From: an uncultured Pirellulaceae bacterium
Lineage (GTDB): Bacteria > Planctomycetota > Planctomycetia > Pirellulales > Pirellulaceae
Reading direction: 5' to 3'
Length of the DNA stretch: 64,000 nucleotides
NCBI GenBank assembly: GCA_937941455.1
Contig: CALDHM010000027.1
Coordinates: 62,001-126,000, forward strand
In this document: piece by piece, positions 33,853-42,613 of the stretch
Position numbering within the stretch: position 1 is the stretch's first letter
Layout of the letters: the number at the start of each line of letters is the position of its first letter
Notes under the pieces: generated by a model
What the model saw: only the letters and a program-made list of their open reading frames with translations
Database searches by the model: none
Told to the model about the DNA's origin: nothing
Made by a program: the position numbers and the translations under genes

Positions 33853-36800
33853 TTGGCTGCCGGTGGAGAAATCACAAGCCAAGGACATGGAGGTCCTCCG
33901 ACGTTGTCGTTCGTTGCTTCGCATTTTCGAGACTCAATCCGATCGGCCTGGGCAGCCCTGTTGGTCTGCTGGTTGAGCGCGCCCCCTTTGGTCGTTGCTC
34001 AAGACCTGCCGGGTTTGGAGACAGCGGATGCTCCGTTGGCGACGCGTCATCAGGAAGCCAGACCGGCTGTCCGCGAGACAAATTTTCGTCTGCGTTTGAC
34101 GTGGGGGGGCGGTCCGCAGGAACCGTGGCATGTCAGCGTTTTTGTCGGCGAGGGACGAATCTCATCGCCGGAAATATTGGCGATGGAGAGCGATGCTTTG
34201 GGCTCCGCCAAAATCGTCGGAGATCAGCAACTTGTCGTCCGCGCTCTCAGCAAAAGCGCCTTTGGTGGCATCGACTTTACGGTCGAGGCTAAAGACGAAA
34301 CGCCGGTACTCATCGAAGTCTATTCCCAGAAGAATCCGGGGATTCGAGCCAGTAAAAAATTTCAACTCGCCGAACTTCGCGATGCCTCGGTCGGTGCGGT
34401 GATCGATCCGCAGGGCAATCGATTTGTCATCGCTCGCACTCCCGGGGACCAGTTGCGAATTGAAACGAGGAGACCGCACCTGATCTTCCAACCGGGTGAA
34501 TCCTGGCAGTTCGCGATGGTTCCCAATTTTCTCGCTGCAGCGAACAACCGGAACCTGCGGTGTGTGGCCCGTCTGCGGAATATCGCTCAACCGAAACAGG
34601 TTCTCGAAACGCTTACATGGGAGCTGCGCCCCGACGACTACGGGGGCTTTGCGGCGTTCGATGGCGAACTGAAGACGCCCGCCATTGAAGGAGTCTATGA
34701 ATTGAGCTTCACGCTGGAGCCCCGCTGGTACCAAGCTGGCTTTTCAAATCGGAATCCCGTGCTGCGAACCATTCAGTTCCTGGTGCTGGCGTCAGAGCCT
34801 CCGGAGCGAAAATCGGATACGCCCTGGTCGCTGGTTCACGATGTGCGCTGGGATGAAGCCGCGAAGGACAATTTCCCAGCCCGCGTGGCCTCGATGATCG
34901 ACCCATTCAACAAGCTCCGCAGTTCCCCGCCAGCAACCGAATCCCGGCGCGATCCGATCACTCTCCGCAGCGGAGATCAACGCATCGCGACGCTGGCCGT
35001 TCCCGATGTGAATCGCCCCTATTTGGTTCGCGTTCGCTACCAAGCGTCGGGAGCATCGAGTCTGGGTATGAGTCTGCTGGACGCAGATCGACTCGGTGGG
35101 TTTTCCAACTTCGGCTTCAATACCGGCGTTGTTCAATCAAGGGACTTCACCGCGTCCGATGACGAAGTTCCATCACGCGACTATTTAGTTGAAATGGTGA
35201 TTTGGCCAAATAACAAGAATCCGTCGTTGCTGGTAGCCAATCGCAGTCAAGGGTGCGATATTCTCGTGACGCATGTCGAGGTCTGGAGTGGGCCCGAGCG
35301 TTTAGTTGGACGGAATCATCGCGGCAACTCGCGCGGAATACTCGCCTTCGCTGAGTTGCCGCTCTTTGCTGAAAATTTCAATGGCGAGCGGGCAGTCGAT
35401 CAAGGAACCGGCGAACTGATCGACGATTGGCAAACGTTTTATTCGGCCGCCGATCGGCTGATCCAGTATCTAAAATTTTCAGGATACAGCGGCTTGATGA
35501 TTTCCATCAACGGCAACGGTGGTTGCCTCGCACCGCTGCAAAGTCTCCCCTCCAATCCGCGATATGACACCGGGAGATTCTCCTCGACGGGACAGGATCC
35601 GCAACAAAAAGACCTTCTGGAAATGCTGTTTCGCATGTTCGATCGCGAGGGCTTACGACTGATACCAGCCGTTACCTTTGCGGATCCCCTGCCGAGTTTA
35701 GAGTCGATCGCCGAGAGCGAAGGACAAAACACCGTTTGTTTGGTTGATGATCGAGGCACGGTCTGTCCGCCGAATCAAGTCCTGCCTCGCTACCATGCGT
35801 TGACTTCGTCCGTACAGGACGCGATGACCGAAGTATTGGGCGAGGTGTTGGACCGCTACGCGGCGCATCGTAACTTTGAAGGGCTTGCCGTTGTCTGCAG
35901 TGGCCATACCTACGCGATCTTGCCTGGCCGCCGGTGGGGATATGATCGAGAAACGGTGAAGACGTTCGCCGAGTCTCAGCCGGGGCTGAATTTAGAATCG
36001 AGTCCGGAATCCATCAAAGAATTCATCGATCAAGAGTTGTTAGGGCGGCGGCGGCAAGATTGGATCGCGTGGCGCTGCCAACGCTTAATGCAACTGTACC
36101 AGCGCTGGGAAACGCTGATCAGCCTGCGCAAGCCGCAAAGCAAGCTGTATCTAGCCGGAATCGAGCTCTTTCGCTCCGGCGACCTGCCCCAACAGCTGAG
36201 TCCATCGCTGCGGAAATCGGCCAGCGCAACCGAAGCCTTGCGCGACTTGGGCTGGGACGCCAAGGCTCTCGCGACACTGCGACATACGGTCGTGCTCCAG
36301 CCCACTCGCATCGCGCCTACTGAGTCGCTCATCAAGCAACGAATCGAGCTGAGCCAAAATCGCAGTCGCGGTTTGGCGGAATTCCACGGGCAGCAGCCAC
36401 ACGCTGCGACCTTGTTCATCCACCGCGACCAATGGATTCGCAGCCAAACACCTGCCGCGCAGACTGGCCAAAACCCAGGCGCATGGTATCGTCTCCAACC
36501 CATCGCTCCACCGGGACAGTCGGGTTTGAAGCGATTTGCTGAAGCGATCTTCCGCAACGATGCGGTGGAGCTGTTCGATGGCGGCTGGTTGATCGCGACC
36601 CAAAACGATCCCACTTTTCAACGATTCGCAGCCGCCCTGCATGAGTTGCCGAAGGAAAAATTCCGAGACGTCTATCCGCGCGGTTCGCAGCAATCGCGGC
36701 GACCGGTGGCCGTGCGGCAGTCGAGTTCTCGCGAGGGTTGGCTGGCTTACGCGGTCAACAGCAGTCCTTGGCAGTGTCGCGTGACCCTCAACTTCAAGGT

Positions 36801-37764
36801 GCATCCCGATCAACTGCAACTGATCCCGCCGGTAGGTGAACAGGTGAATCGCCACAATGCCTTGCAAACCAAAGTGACCTTCGAACTCGAGCCCTTCGCC
36901 TTAGTGGCTCTCCGCGCCCGGTCCGCCGACTTGATGGACTTCGAAGTGCAGATGCCCGTACAAGCCGCGACGGCTGTCCGCAGCTATCTCCATCGACTGC
37001 AATCCAGCTTGGCGTCCGCGACGGAACCGCAGCCGATCCAAAAACTTGCCAACCCGGAGTTCTTTCGCGGCCAAGGGGGCTGGCATTTCCCCAAACAGCC
37101 GGGCCAAACCGTCAACTTCATTCCGACGGCCCCCCAAAGTGTGTCCGACGCGATGCAGCTGACTTCGACAGGAACCGTGGCCTGGGTTCGCAGCGATTGG
37201 TTCGAAGCACCCGAGTCGGGACGGCTGTCGCTGGTCGTCTGGATGAGAACCCCGGATGCCGCCGCACAACCTCCCTTGCGAGTCGCCATCGAGTCCGAAG
37301 CCACGCCGCTGGAGTACTACCGCTACGCGGAGTTCGGATCTTTGTTGCCGGATCATCCCGAGCAGCAGTTGACGAGTGAATGGAAGCCCTTCGTCGTGCA
37401 TTTCGATGACCTTCCGATGCACACCGCGGCTCGCTTGCGAATCGGCTTCGACTTGATGCGAGCCGGGACCGTCGAGATCGACCGGATCGAGCTGTACGAT
37501 CGCCTGTTCGAAAAGAGCGAGTTGCAGGCTCTCACCCAATTGATTGCATCGATTCGCCCCTTGACGACGGACCCTGACTTGGTCGACGAAGCCCGCTTCT
37601 TGCTGGAGGGTTATTGGCCGCAGTTTATCGATCAGTTGTTCAATGCGACGCCTCGCGATTCCTCAACCGCGTCACCGGCGGCCACGGAAACGGCCGAAAA
37701 CCACGAATCGTCTAACGACTCGGGCCGATCAGGGTTTATCTTCCGTCGTCAGCGTCGGCGTTGA
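33853..37764 (+). CDS. giant secreted protein with glycosidase-like TIM-barrel region
   Basis: The 1303-aa product has an N-terminal signal-like helix (about 30-49, AWAALLVCWLSAPPLVVAQ). Beta-rich segments follow to about 480. The middle (about 520-800) resembles family-10-like glycoside hydrolase barrels: QYLKFSGYSGLMISINGNGG, LLEMLFRMFDREGLRLIPAVTFADPLPSL, and later FIDQELLGRRRQDWIAWRCQRLMQLYQRW. The C-terminal part (about 1080-1230) looks like a carbohydrate-binding jelly roll (GGWHFPKQPGQTVNFIP...SGRLSLVVWMRTP). The start is TTG 33853 and uncertain; no in-frame ATG precedes the signal segment. Substrate unknown; enzymatic activity is inferred only. Confidence 0.7.
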   Translation: MAAGGEITSQGHGGPPTLSFVASHFRDSIRSAWAALLVCWLSAPPLVVAQDLPGLETADAPLATRHQEARPAVRETNFRLRLTWGGGPQEPWHVSVFVGEGRISSPEILAMESDALGSAKIVGDQQLVVRALSKSAFGGIDFTVEAKDETPVLIEVYSQKNPGIRASKKFQLAELRDASVGAVIDPQGNRFVIARTPGDQLRIETRRPHLIFQPGESWQFAMVPNFLAAANNRNLRCVARLRNIAQPKQVLETLTWELRPDDYGGFAAFDGELKTPAIEGVYELSFTLEPRWYQAGFSNRNPVLRTIQFLVLASEPPERKSDTPWSLVHDVRWDEAAKDNFPARVASMIDPFNKLRSSPPATESRRDPITLRSGDQRIATLAVPDVNRPYLVRVRYQASGASSLGMSLLDADRLGGFSNFGFNTGVVQSRDFTASDDEVPSRDYLVEMVIWPNNKNPSLLVANRSQGCDILVTHVEVWSGPERLVGRNHRGNSRGILAFAELPLFAENFNGERAVDQGTGELIDDWQTFYSAADRLIQYLKFSGYSGLMISINGNGGCLAPLQSLPSNPRYDTGRFSSTGQDPQQKDLLEMLFRMFDREGLRLIPAVTFADPLPSLESIAESEGQNTVCLVDDRGTVCPPNQVLPRYHALTSSVQDAMTEVLGEVLDRYAAHRNFEGLAVVCSGHTYAILPGRRWGYDRETVKTFAESQPGLNLESSPESIKEFIDQELLGRRRQDWIAWRCQRLMQLYQRWETLISLRKPQSKLYLAGIELFRSGDLPQQLSPSLRKSASATEALRDLGWDAKALATLRHTVVLQPTRIAPTESLIKQRIELSQNRSRGLAEFHGQQPHAATLFIHRDQWIRSQTPAAQTGQNPGAWYRLQPIAPPGQSGLKRFAEAIFRNDAVELFDGGWLIATQNDPTFQRFAAALHELPKEKFRDVYPRGSQQSRRPVAVRQSSSREGWLAYAVNSSPWQCRVTLNFKVHPDQLQLIPPVGEQVNRHNALQTKVTFELEPFALVALRARSADLMDFEVQMPVQAATAVRSYLHRLQSSLASATEPQPIQKLANPEFFRGQGGWHFPKQPGQTVNFIPTAPQSVSDAMQLTSTGTVAWVRSDWFEAPESGRLSLVVWMRTPDAAAQPPLRVAIESEATPLEYYRYAEFGSLLPDHPEQQLTSEWKPFVVHFDDLPMHTAARLRIGFDLMRAGTVEIDRIELYDRLFEKSELQALTQLIASIRPLTTDPDLVDEARFLLEGYWPQFIDQLFNATPRDSSTASPAATETAENHESSNDSGRSGFIFRRQRRR

Positions 37765-37796
37765 TCGACCGATTTCGCAAACGATTCGCCTTCGAA

Positions 37797-39791
37797 TTAG
37801 CTGTGGGAATCGTCGCGCTTGTTAGCCAGCAACGGAATGTAGACCGTTTCGAGATAGGCTCGAAGTTGGTGTCCTCGACTAGCTGCCGCGTTGATTCGTT
37901 GCAAAATTTGCCTCATGGCCTCGTGCGATGCCACCGCTTCGATCCGCAGGAGTTCGCGCCCCTCGGCATTGGCTTTCGGACCGATGTGTCTATCCCAGCA
38001 ACGGCTGGCGGTAAAAGCACTGACGCCCCCGTCTTCCAGGATGTCGGCGATTTCGTCCTCCAGGCTCAGGTCACCGATCACGGTCAGGCGTTGTGCCGTG
38101 GCGGGTCGGCGGTTACGGCTGGCGAGGTGATGCGAGGTCATGGGCTCGAGTTGGTCCAAGCCAAGCAACTCCAATTGCAGGCCTTGCAGGCGGAAATCAT
38201 CTTCCAGGTGATGCAATTTCTCCATCACACTATGATCGACCATCTTCGTTTTAGTCAGGTCGAGCAGGACGCTTTTTCCTTGATTCAGACCTGCTATTTC
38301 GATAGTTCGGCGGACGGCGATCCAGTTGCTGAAGACCAGGGATTCCCCTGCGGCGATTCGCACCGAATGGCCGTCGATCGGCTCCACGTTGAGGGCCGGA
38401 AAAAATAAGGTCCGCAAGGGAACACCTTGCGCAAGATGCATCAGGAATTTTAAGCCGATCCCAATCGCGATGCCGATCAATAAATCCGTTGCGAGTACGG
38501 CAACTAACGTCACAACGAAGATCGCCAGTTGATCGAGGCCGATCTTAAAGACATTGATGAATTCTTGGGGATGCGCTAGGCGAAAGCCCGTGTACACCAA
38601 CATACCCGCCAGTGCTGCTAAGGGAATCTGATGCAACAGCATCGGCAGCAGTGACACGCAAGCCAGCAAGAAAATTCCATGCCAGAAATTAGCGAAGCGA
38701 GTTTTTCCCCCGTTATCGATGTTGGCCTTGCTGCGGACGATTTCGGAGATCATGGGCAGGCCGCCCACCAAGCTGCTCAAGACATTTCCGGCGCCCACCG
38801 CGATGATGTCGCGGTCCATATCGCTGCGCCGCTTCCAGGGATCGAGCAAGTCCACAGCCTTGGCACTCAGAATCGACTCCAAGCTGCCAATGATGAAAAA
38901 CAAGGCCACCCATTTCCAGGCGATCGGCTGCTGCAGAACGGTGAAGTCGGGGGTTTGAATATTCGAAAAAACTCCGAAGATTTTTTCGGGTACCGCCACA
39001 AGATACTTTTCGCTCAACTGGTATTCGTGATTGTGCAAGAAGTACGAATGCTGATGGAGCAAATCGAAGAACCACCCCAGAGGAACAGTCAACGCGAGCA
39101 CGACCATCGGTGAAGGAATTCGGCGCAATGCCGGAAATTTTTTTCCAACCAATGGCCATAAAAACATCACCAGAATACTGAGCATCCCGATCAAAGCGAT
39201 CACGGGATTGGCCTCGACGATGAATTCGGGAATCCTGCGGATCAAGTCGAGGGGTTCGCCGTTGACACTCAACCCCAAGGCGACGGGGATTTGCTTCGAA
39301 ATGATGATGAGACCGATCGCCGCTAACATCCCATGAATCGCCGCGACTGGGAAAAACTCCCCTACAATCCCGGCGCGGACCAGCCCAAACCCGATTTGGA
39401 TAATAGCCGCCGCGAATCCGACCGCCAGCGCCGCTCGGTAGGCGTTGGTGTCGATCTCGGTCCAGCCCCCCGTCATGCCATCGCCACCGAACGCCTCGAT
39501 GCAGCCCAGTACGATCACAATCAGGCCTGCAGCGGGGCCCTTGATCGTCAGCTCCGAATTGCTGAACAGCGTCCCGATGCCCCCGCCGATGATTGCCGTG
39601 AATACGCCAGCAACAGGCGGAACCCCCGAGGCAACCGATATGCCCAAACAGAGCGGCAGAGCCAGTAGAAAAACCATCAAGCCCGACATCAAGTCGGATT
39701 GCCAATAGGCTTTAAACCCCTGCCAATTACCGACAGGTTTGTCGCCGAGCCACGCGGTCGATTCGGCATTCGTTTTCGAGAGGTCAGTCAT
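37797..39791 (-). CDS. SulP-family anion (bicarbonate/sulfate) transporter
   Basis: The 664-aa product is a SulP permease with about 10-12 membrane helices: SGLMVFLLALPLCLGISVASG, GIGTLFSNSELTIKGPAAGLIVI, FIIGSLESILSAKAVDLLDPWKRRSDMDRDIIAVGAGN and LPMISEIVRSKANIDNGGKTRFANFWHG. A C-terminal STAS-like domain has SVLLDLTKTKMVDHSVMEKLHHLED. Such proteins import sulfate or, as BicA, sodium-dependent bicarbonate. Here it is the last gene of the DabA operon; its ATG overlaps the previous stop by 8 bp (ATGACTGA). Bicarbonate import is therefore the favoured guess. Confidence 0.9.
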   Translation of the reverse strand: MTDLSKTNAESTAWLGDKPVGNWQGFKAYWQSDLMSGLMVFLLALPLCLGISVASGVPPVAGVFTAIIGGGIGTLFSNSELTIKGPAAGLIVIVLGCIEAFGGDGMTGGWTEIDTNAYRAALAVGFAAAIIQIGFGLVRAGIVGEFFPVAAIHGMLAAIGLIIISKQIPVALGLSVNGEPLDLIRRIPEFIVEANPVIALIGMLSILVMFLWPLVGKKFPALRRIPSPMVVLALTVPLGWFFDLLHQHSYFLHNHEYQLSEKYLVAVPEKIFGVFSNIQTPDFTVLQQPIAWKWVALFFIIGSLESILSAKAVDLLDPWKRRSDMDRDIIAVGAGNVLSSLVGGLPMISEIVRSKANIDNGGKTRFANFWHGIFLLACVSLLPMLLHQIPLAALAGMLVYTGFRLAHPQEFINVFKIGLDQLAIFVVTLVAVLATDLLIGIAIGIGLKFLMHLAQGVPLRTLFFPALNVEPIDGHSVRIAAGESLVFSNWIAVRRTIEIAGLNQGKSVLLDLTKTKMVDHSVMEKLHHLEDDFRLQGLQLELLGLDQLEPMTSHHLASRNRRPATAQRLTVIGDLSLEDEIADILEDGGVSAFTASRCWDRHIGPKANAEGRELLRIEAVASHEAMRQILQRINAAASRGHQLRAYLETVYIPLLANKRDDSHS

Positions 39792-41241
39792 GAGTTGAAT
39801 TCCTTATCGCACCAGAAATGTTTTCGTTGATTGATTCTCGCACGTCTCGCGGCGCAGTAGCCGCACGGCGTCGCAGTAGTTCTTGGGCGGCATGGTAACG
39901 CGAGTTGGCCTGCCATTGCGGGAACAAACCGCCGAGGACCATGAGTAATGCCAAGACCACGATCGTTAGCCGCTCCGGTAGACTCGCTTGCATCGATATG
40001 GTCGCCGGGGCGATCGACCCAGTAAAAATTCGGAAATAGGCCCGCAGAGCACCGATTCCATTGAAGGCCATCACCACCACGACCAGCGCTCCGACAATGG
40101 AGTAGACGTGAATCGCTCCTTCCACAAACAATTCTCCGCCGATGAAACCAATCGTGCCGGGAAAGCCGATGCCGGACAAAACTGCCAGCAAGAAAAAGCC
40201 GGCGAGCGCTGGCATCTGCCCGTACAGACCATGGAAGTCATTCAGGCCCACTCGCCCCACACGCCCTTCCACCGCGCGAATGACGATGCCGAGCGCCGTC
40301 AACGATATCCCCGATGAAAACCATAAGATCAAGCCGCCCGTCAATCCGATCGTGGTCACTGATTCGAGACCGATCAGCACCAGCGATACGTTACCCAACA
40401 CCAGATAGGCGAAAAATTTACGCGTATTCGTTTGCACGACCGCCATTCCACTGGCATAAACCGCGCTCAACAGCGAGACGAGGGCGATGGCCCGCAGGAT
40501 CTCTGCGGACGTAAAGGGAAACACCAGGCGAACGACACCGAGCGCCCCGATCATCGGCACCACGAACAAAATCGCGGTTCCCAGAGTCGCCCGCTCGAAC
40601 AAATCGATCATCCAGGTGTGAAACGGTACGCAGCCACAGCGGATGACCAAGCCCAACGCCAGCAACAAATCCCCCACGAATGGCCGCGCATCGATTTCTA
40701 CCGCTGACCATGCCATCCAACTTCCCACGGCAATCAGCGCCATCGACAATGCTTGGTGCAAAGCGAACAGTTGCCAAACCTGACCGCGGGCGCGCAACTC
40801 GAAGATCGGCAAAAGGTTTTGCAGCAACAGCAAACCGACAAACCACCGCGGCTCGCGGCAACTCAACAAGGCCAGCAACAAGCTCAGCGAAACAAGGGTT
40901 AGCGCGAAGGGAAATCGGGATTGCTTCGAGCGAGGAGTCACGAATGTGATAGCGAAATATAGTAGTGCGCCGAACGCAAATAACGGGGCGCTCAATTCAT
41001 CGATCACCAAGAATTCGCTGCCAAGCCAGCGTTCCCAGAAATTCAAGCGGTCGTGCGCCTCGAAGCTTTTCAAGCTCTCGAAGTCCAGCCAGGCAACCAC
41101 GGCACACAACAACGTGATCCCCAGCGCCAGAACGGTGAGGCCCCAGCGCCGCCGATCATTGCGGAGACTGCTTACGATGATCGAGGCGAGTAGAGGAATC
41201 GCCAACGCGGCTTCGATCCAATATCCGTGTAACTCAAGCAT
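39784..41241 (-). CDS. second antiporter-like (NuoM/N-like) membrane subunit of the DAB operon
   Basis: The 485-aa product is a polytopic membrane protein of the proton-conducting NADH-dehydrogenase/MrpA family. It has about 14 helices, including LALGLVIRCGCVPFHTWMIDLFERATLGTAILF, which aligns with the PFHxWLPDAxxxAPT region. The lysine usual in the preceding helix is replaced by Arg or shifted (VIRCGCVPF), and the WE-L-G glutamate helix reads LLLLQNLLPIFEL. It is therefore a diverged paralogue of the preceding DabB-like subunit. ATG 41241 is used: it overlaps the previous stop by 8 bp (ATGCTTGA). A longer frame upstream is a shadow. Confidence 0.82.
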   Translation of the reverse strand: MLELHGYWIEAALAIPLLASIIVSSLRNDRRRWGLTVLALGITLLCAVVAWLDFESLKSFEAHDRLNFWERWLGSEFLVIDELSAPLFAFGALLYFAITFVTPRSKQSRFPFALTLVSLSLLLALLSCREPRWFVGLLLLQNLLPIFELRARGQVWQLFALHQALSMALIAVGSWMAWSAVEIDARPFVGDLLLALGLVIRCGCVPFHTWMIDLFERATLGTAILFVVPMIGALGVVRLVFPFTSAEILRAIALVSLLSAVYASGMAVVQTNTRKFFAYLVLGNVSLVLIGLESVTTIGLTGGLILWFSSGISLTALGIVIRAVEGRVGRVGLNDFHGLYGQMPALAGFFLLAVLSGIGFPGTIGFIGGELFVEGAIHVYSIVGALVVVVMAFNGIGALRAYFRIFTGSIAPATISMQASLPERLTIVVLALLMVLGGLFPQWQANSRYHAAQELLRRRAATAPRDVRESINENISGAIRNSTHD

Positions 41242-42613
41242 CCGCTTCCTCACCAGGTTGATGGAATTTCGCCGTGACCTGATTGCCAAACCAAGCGATC
41301 CCATTCGACTCGAGACGACTGCACCAACGGAAAAATTCCAACCAAGGTGCAACCAGGCCGCGATCGAGCAGTAAATCCAGGTAGCCTCGCTCTAGCCCGA
41401 AGCGGTAGAGCCAGGGTTGCATTTCCGCCGGTTTTGAGTCCTCGAGCTGCGAGAGCCGACTCATCGCGATTTTCCGACCGACCGCGGTTTCAATGTTGAA
41501 ATAGTCCTGAAGCAGGTTCGAGGCACGCAGCAGTTGCAGCGTCCGCAAGAAGGCATGCCCGATAATGTGTGTCAGGGCCAGGTAGTACCAACCCATGCCG
41601 ATTTCGACGACGATCAAACCGACTTGTGTCAATGCCGAGAAGGCCAGCACGCCCTTGATATCCGCCTGAACTCTGCCGATCAGGTTCGCCACGATGGCCG
41701 TCGCCAGACCGATTGCAATAACCAGCGCGGTAAGACCTGCAGAGTTGGCGATCAGGGGGCTGACCCGCAGCAGCAAAAAGGCCCCTAAGTGAATCGACAG
41801 AGCACCGTAAAAAATGGCGCTCGATGGCGTTGGCCCCTCCATGGCCCGCGGCAGCCAACCTGAGAACGGAATCAATGCCGATTTCGCCGCAGCCGCCAAT
41901 AACAGCAATCCTCCTACGCTGAAGGCCTCCCGGCCGCTGAGCAGGGATACCGCGTTGGGCCAAGCCCCCTGACCGGTCAAATGATCGAAATCCCCCTCGC
42001 CGGTCAGATGGTGCATCATCACCACAGCCACCAGAAACAGAGCGTCAGATATTCGGTACACGGCCCAAACCCGCAAACCGTTGTTCACCGGTCCGCGGCG
42101 CTCGTGGAAAAAACCGACCAACAAGGCCGATGCCAACCCCACCAGTTCCCAACCAAAAAAAAGTACCTCGATCGTGCTGGCCAGAAAACTCAGACTCAAC
42201 CCGAAGGAAAACAACGCATAGAACAAAAAGAAGCGTTGGTATCCCGCCTCGCGATGCAAATAGTTCGATGCGAAAGCCGCTACAGTTCCGCAGAGTAAAT
42301 AACTTAGAGTCGCCAGCGGCACTGACAGGCGATCGAAGACAAATTTCAGATGAAAATGGAAATGCTCTTCGGGCAAGATCACCCAATGACCAAATTCCAG
42401 GATCGTTTCCGTGCGGCCAGCGGCGATCATCATGCCAGCCACTCCGAAAATTCCCACGAGCCCAAGCAAGTTCGTCAACAAACTCAGTCGACCGATCACT
42501 TGCTCCCGCAGAGACACATTCAGTAGGCTGCAAAGTCCAATCGTACCGGCCAGCAAGCTCGGAGCGAACACGGCCAAAAATGCACTCGCCGCAAAAAAAG
42601 TCGAATCAAGCAT
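41234..42613 (-). CDS. dabB: DabB-like proton-conducting membrane subunit (NuoL family)
   Basis: The 459-aa product has the NuoL/MrpA core: VLFFGWELVGLASALLVGFFHERRGPVNNGL with the functional Glu, then AVYRISDALFLVAVVMMHHLTG, LLLAAAAKSALIPFSGWLPRAMEGPTPSSAIFYGALSIHLGAFLLLR with the Lys, and a later IKGVLAFSALTQVGLI helix. In dissolved-inorganic-carbon (DAB) systems, DabB couples a cation gradient to the DabA enzyme. It directly follows dabA with an 8-bp overlap (ATGCTTGA). The ATG at 42613 gives MLDSTFFAASAFLAVFAPSLL; frames upstream lie inside dabA. Membrane location is clear; the coupled ion is not. Confidence 0.88.
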   Translation of the reverse strand: MLDSTFFAASAFLAVFAPSLLAGTIGLCSLLNVSLREQVIGRLSLLTNLLGLVGIFGVAGMMIAAGRTETILEFGHWVILPEEHFHFHLKFVFDRLSVPLATLSYLLCGTVAAFASNYLHREAGYQRFFLFYALFSFGLSLSFLASTIEVLFFGWELVGLASALLVGFFHERRGPVNNGLRVWAVYRISDALFLVAVVMMHHLTGEGDFDHLTGQGAWPNAVSLLSGREAFSVGGLLLLAAAAKSALIPFSGWLPRAMEGPTPSSAIFYGALSIHLGAFLLLRVSPLIANSAGLTALVIAIGLATAIVANLIGRVQADIKGVLAFSALTQVGLIVVEIGMGWYYLALTHIIGHAFLRTLQLLRASNLLQDYFNIETAVGRKIAMSRLSQLEDSKPAEMQPWLYRFGLERGYLDLLLDRGLVAPWLEFFRWCSRLESNGIAWFGNQVTAKFHQPGEEADA

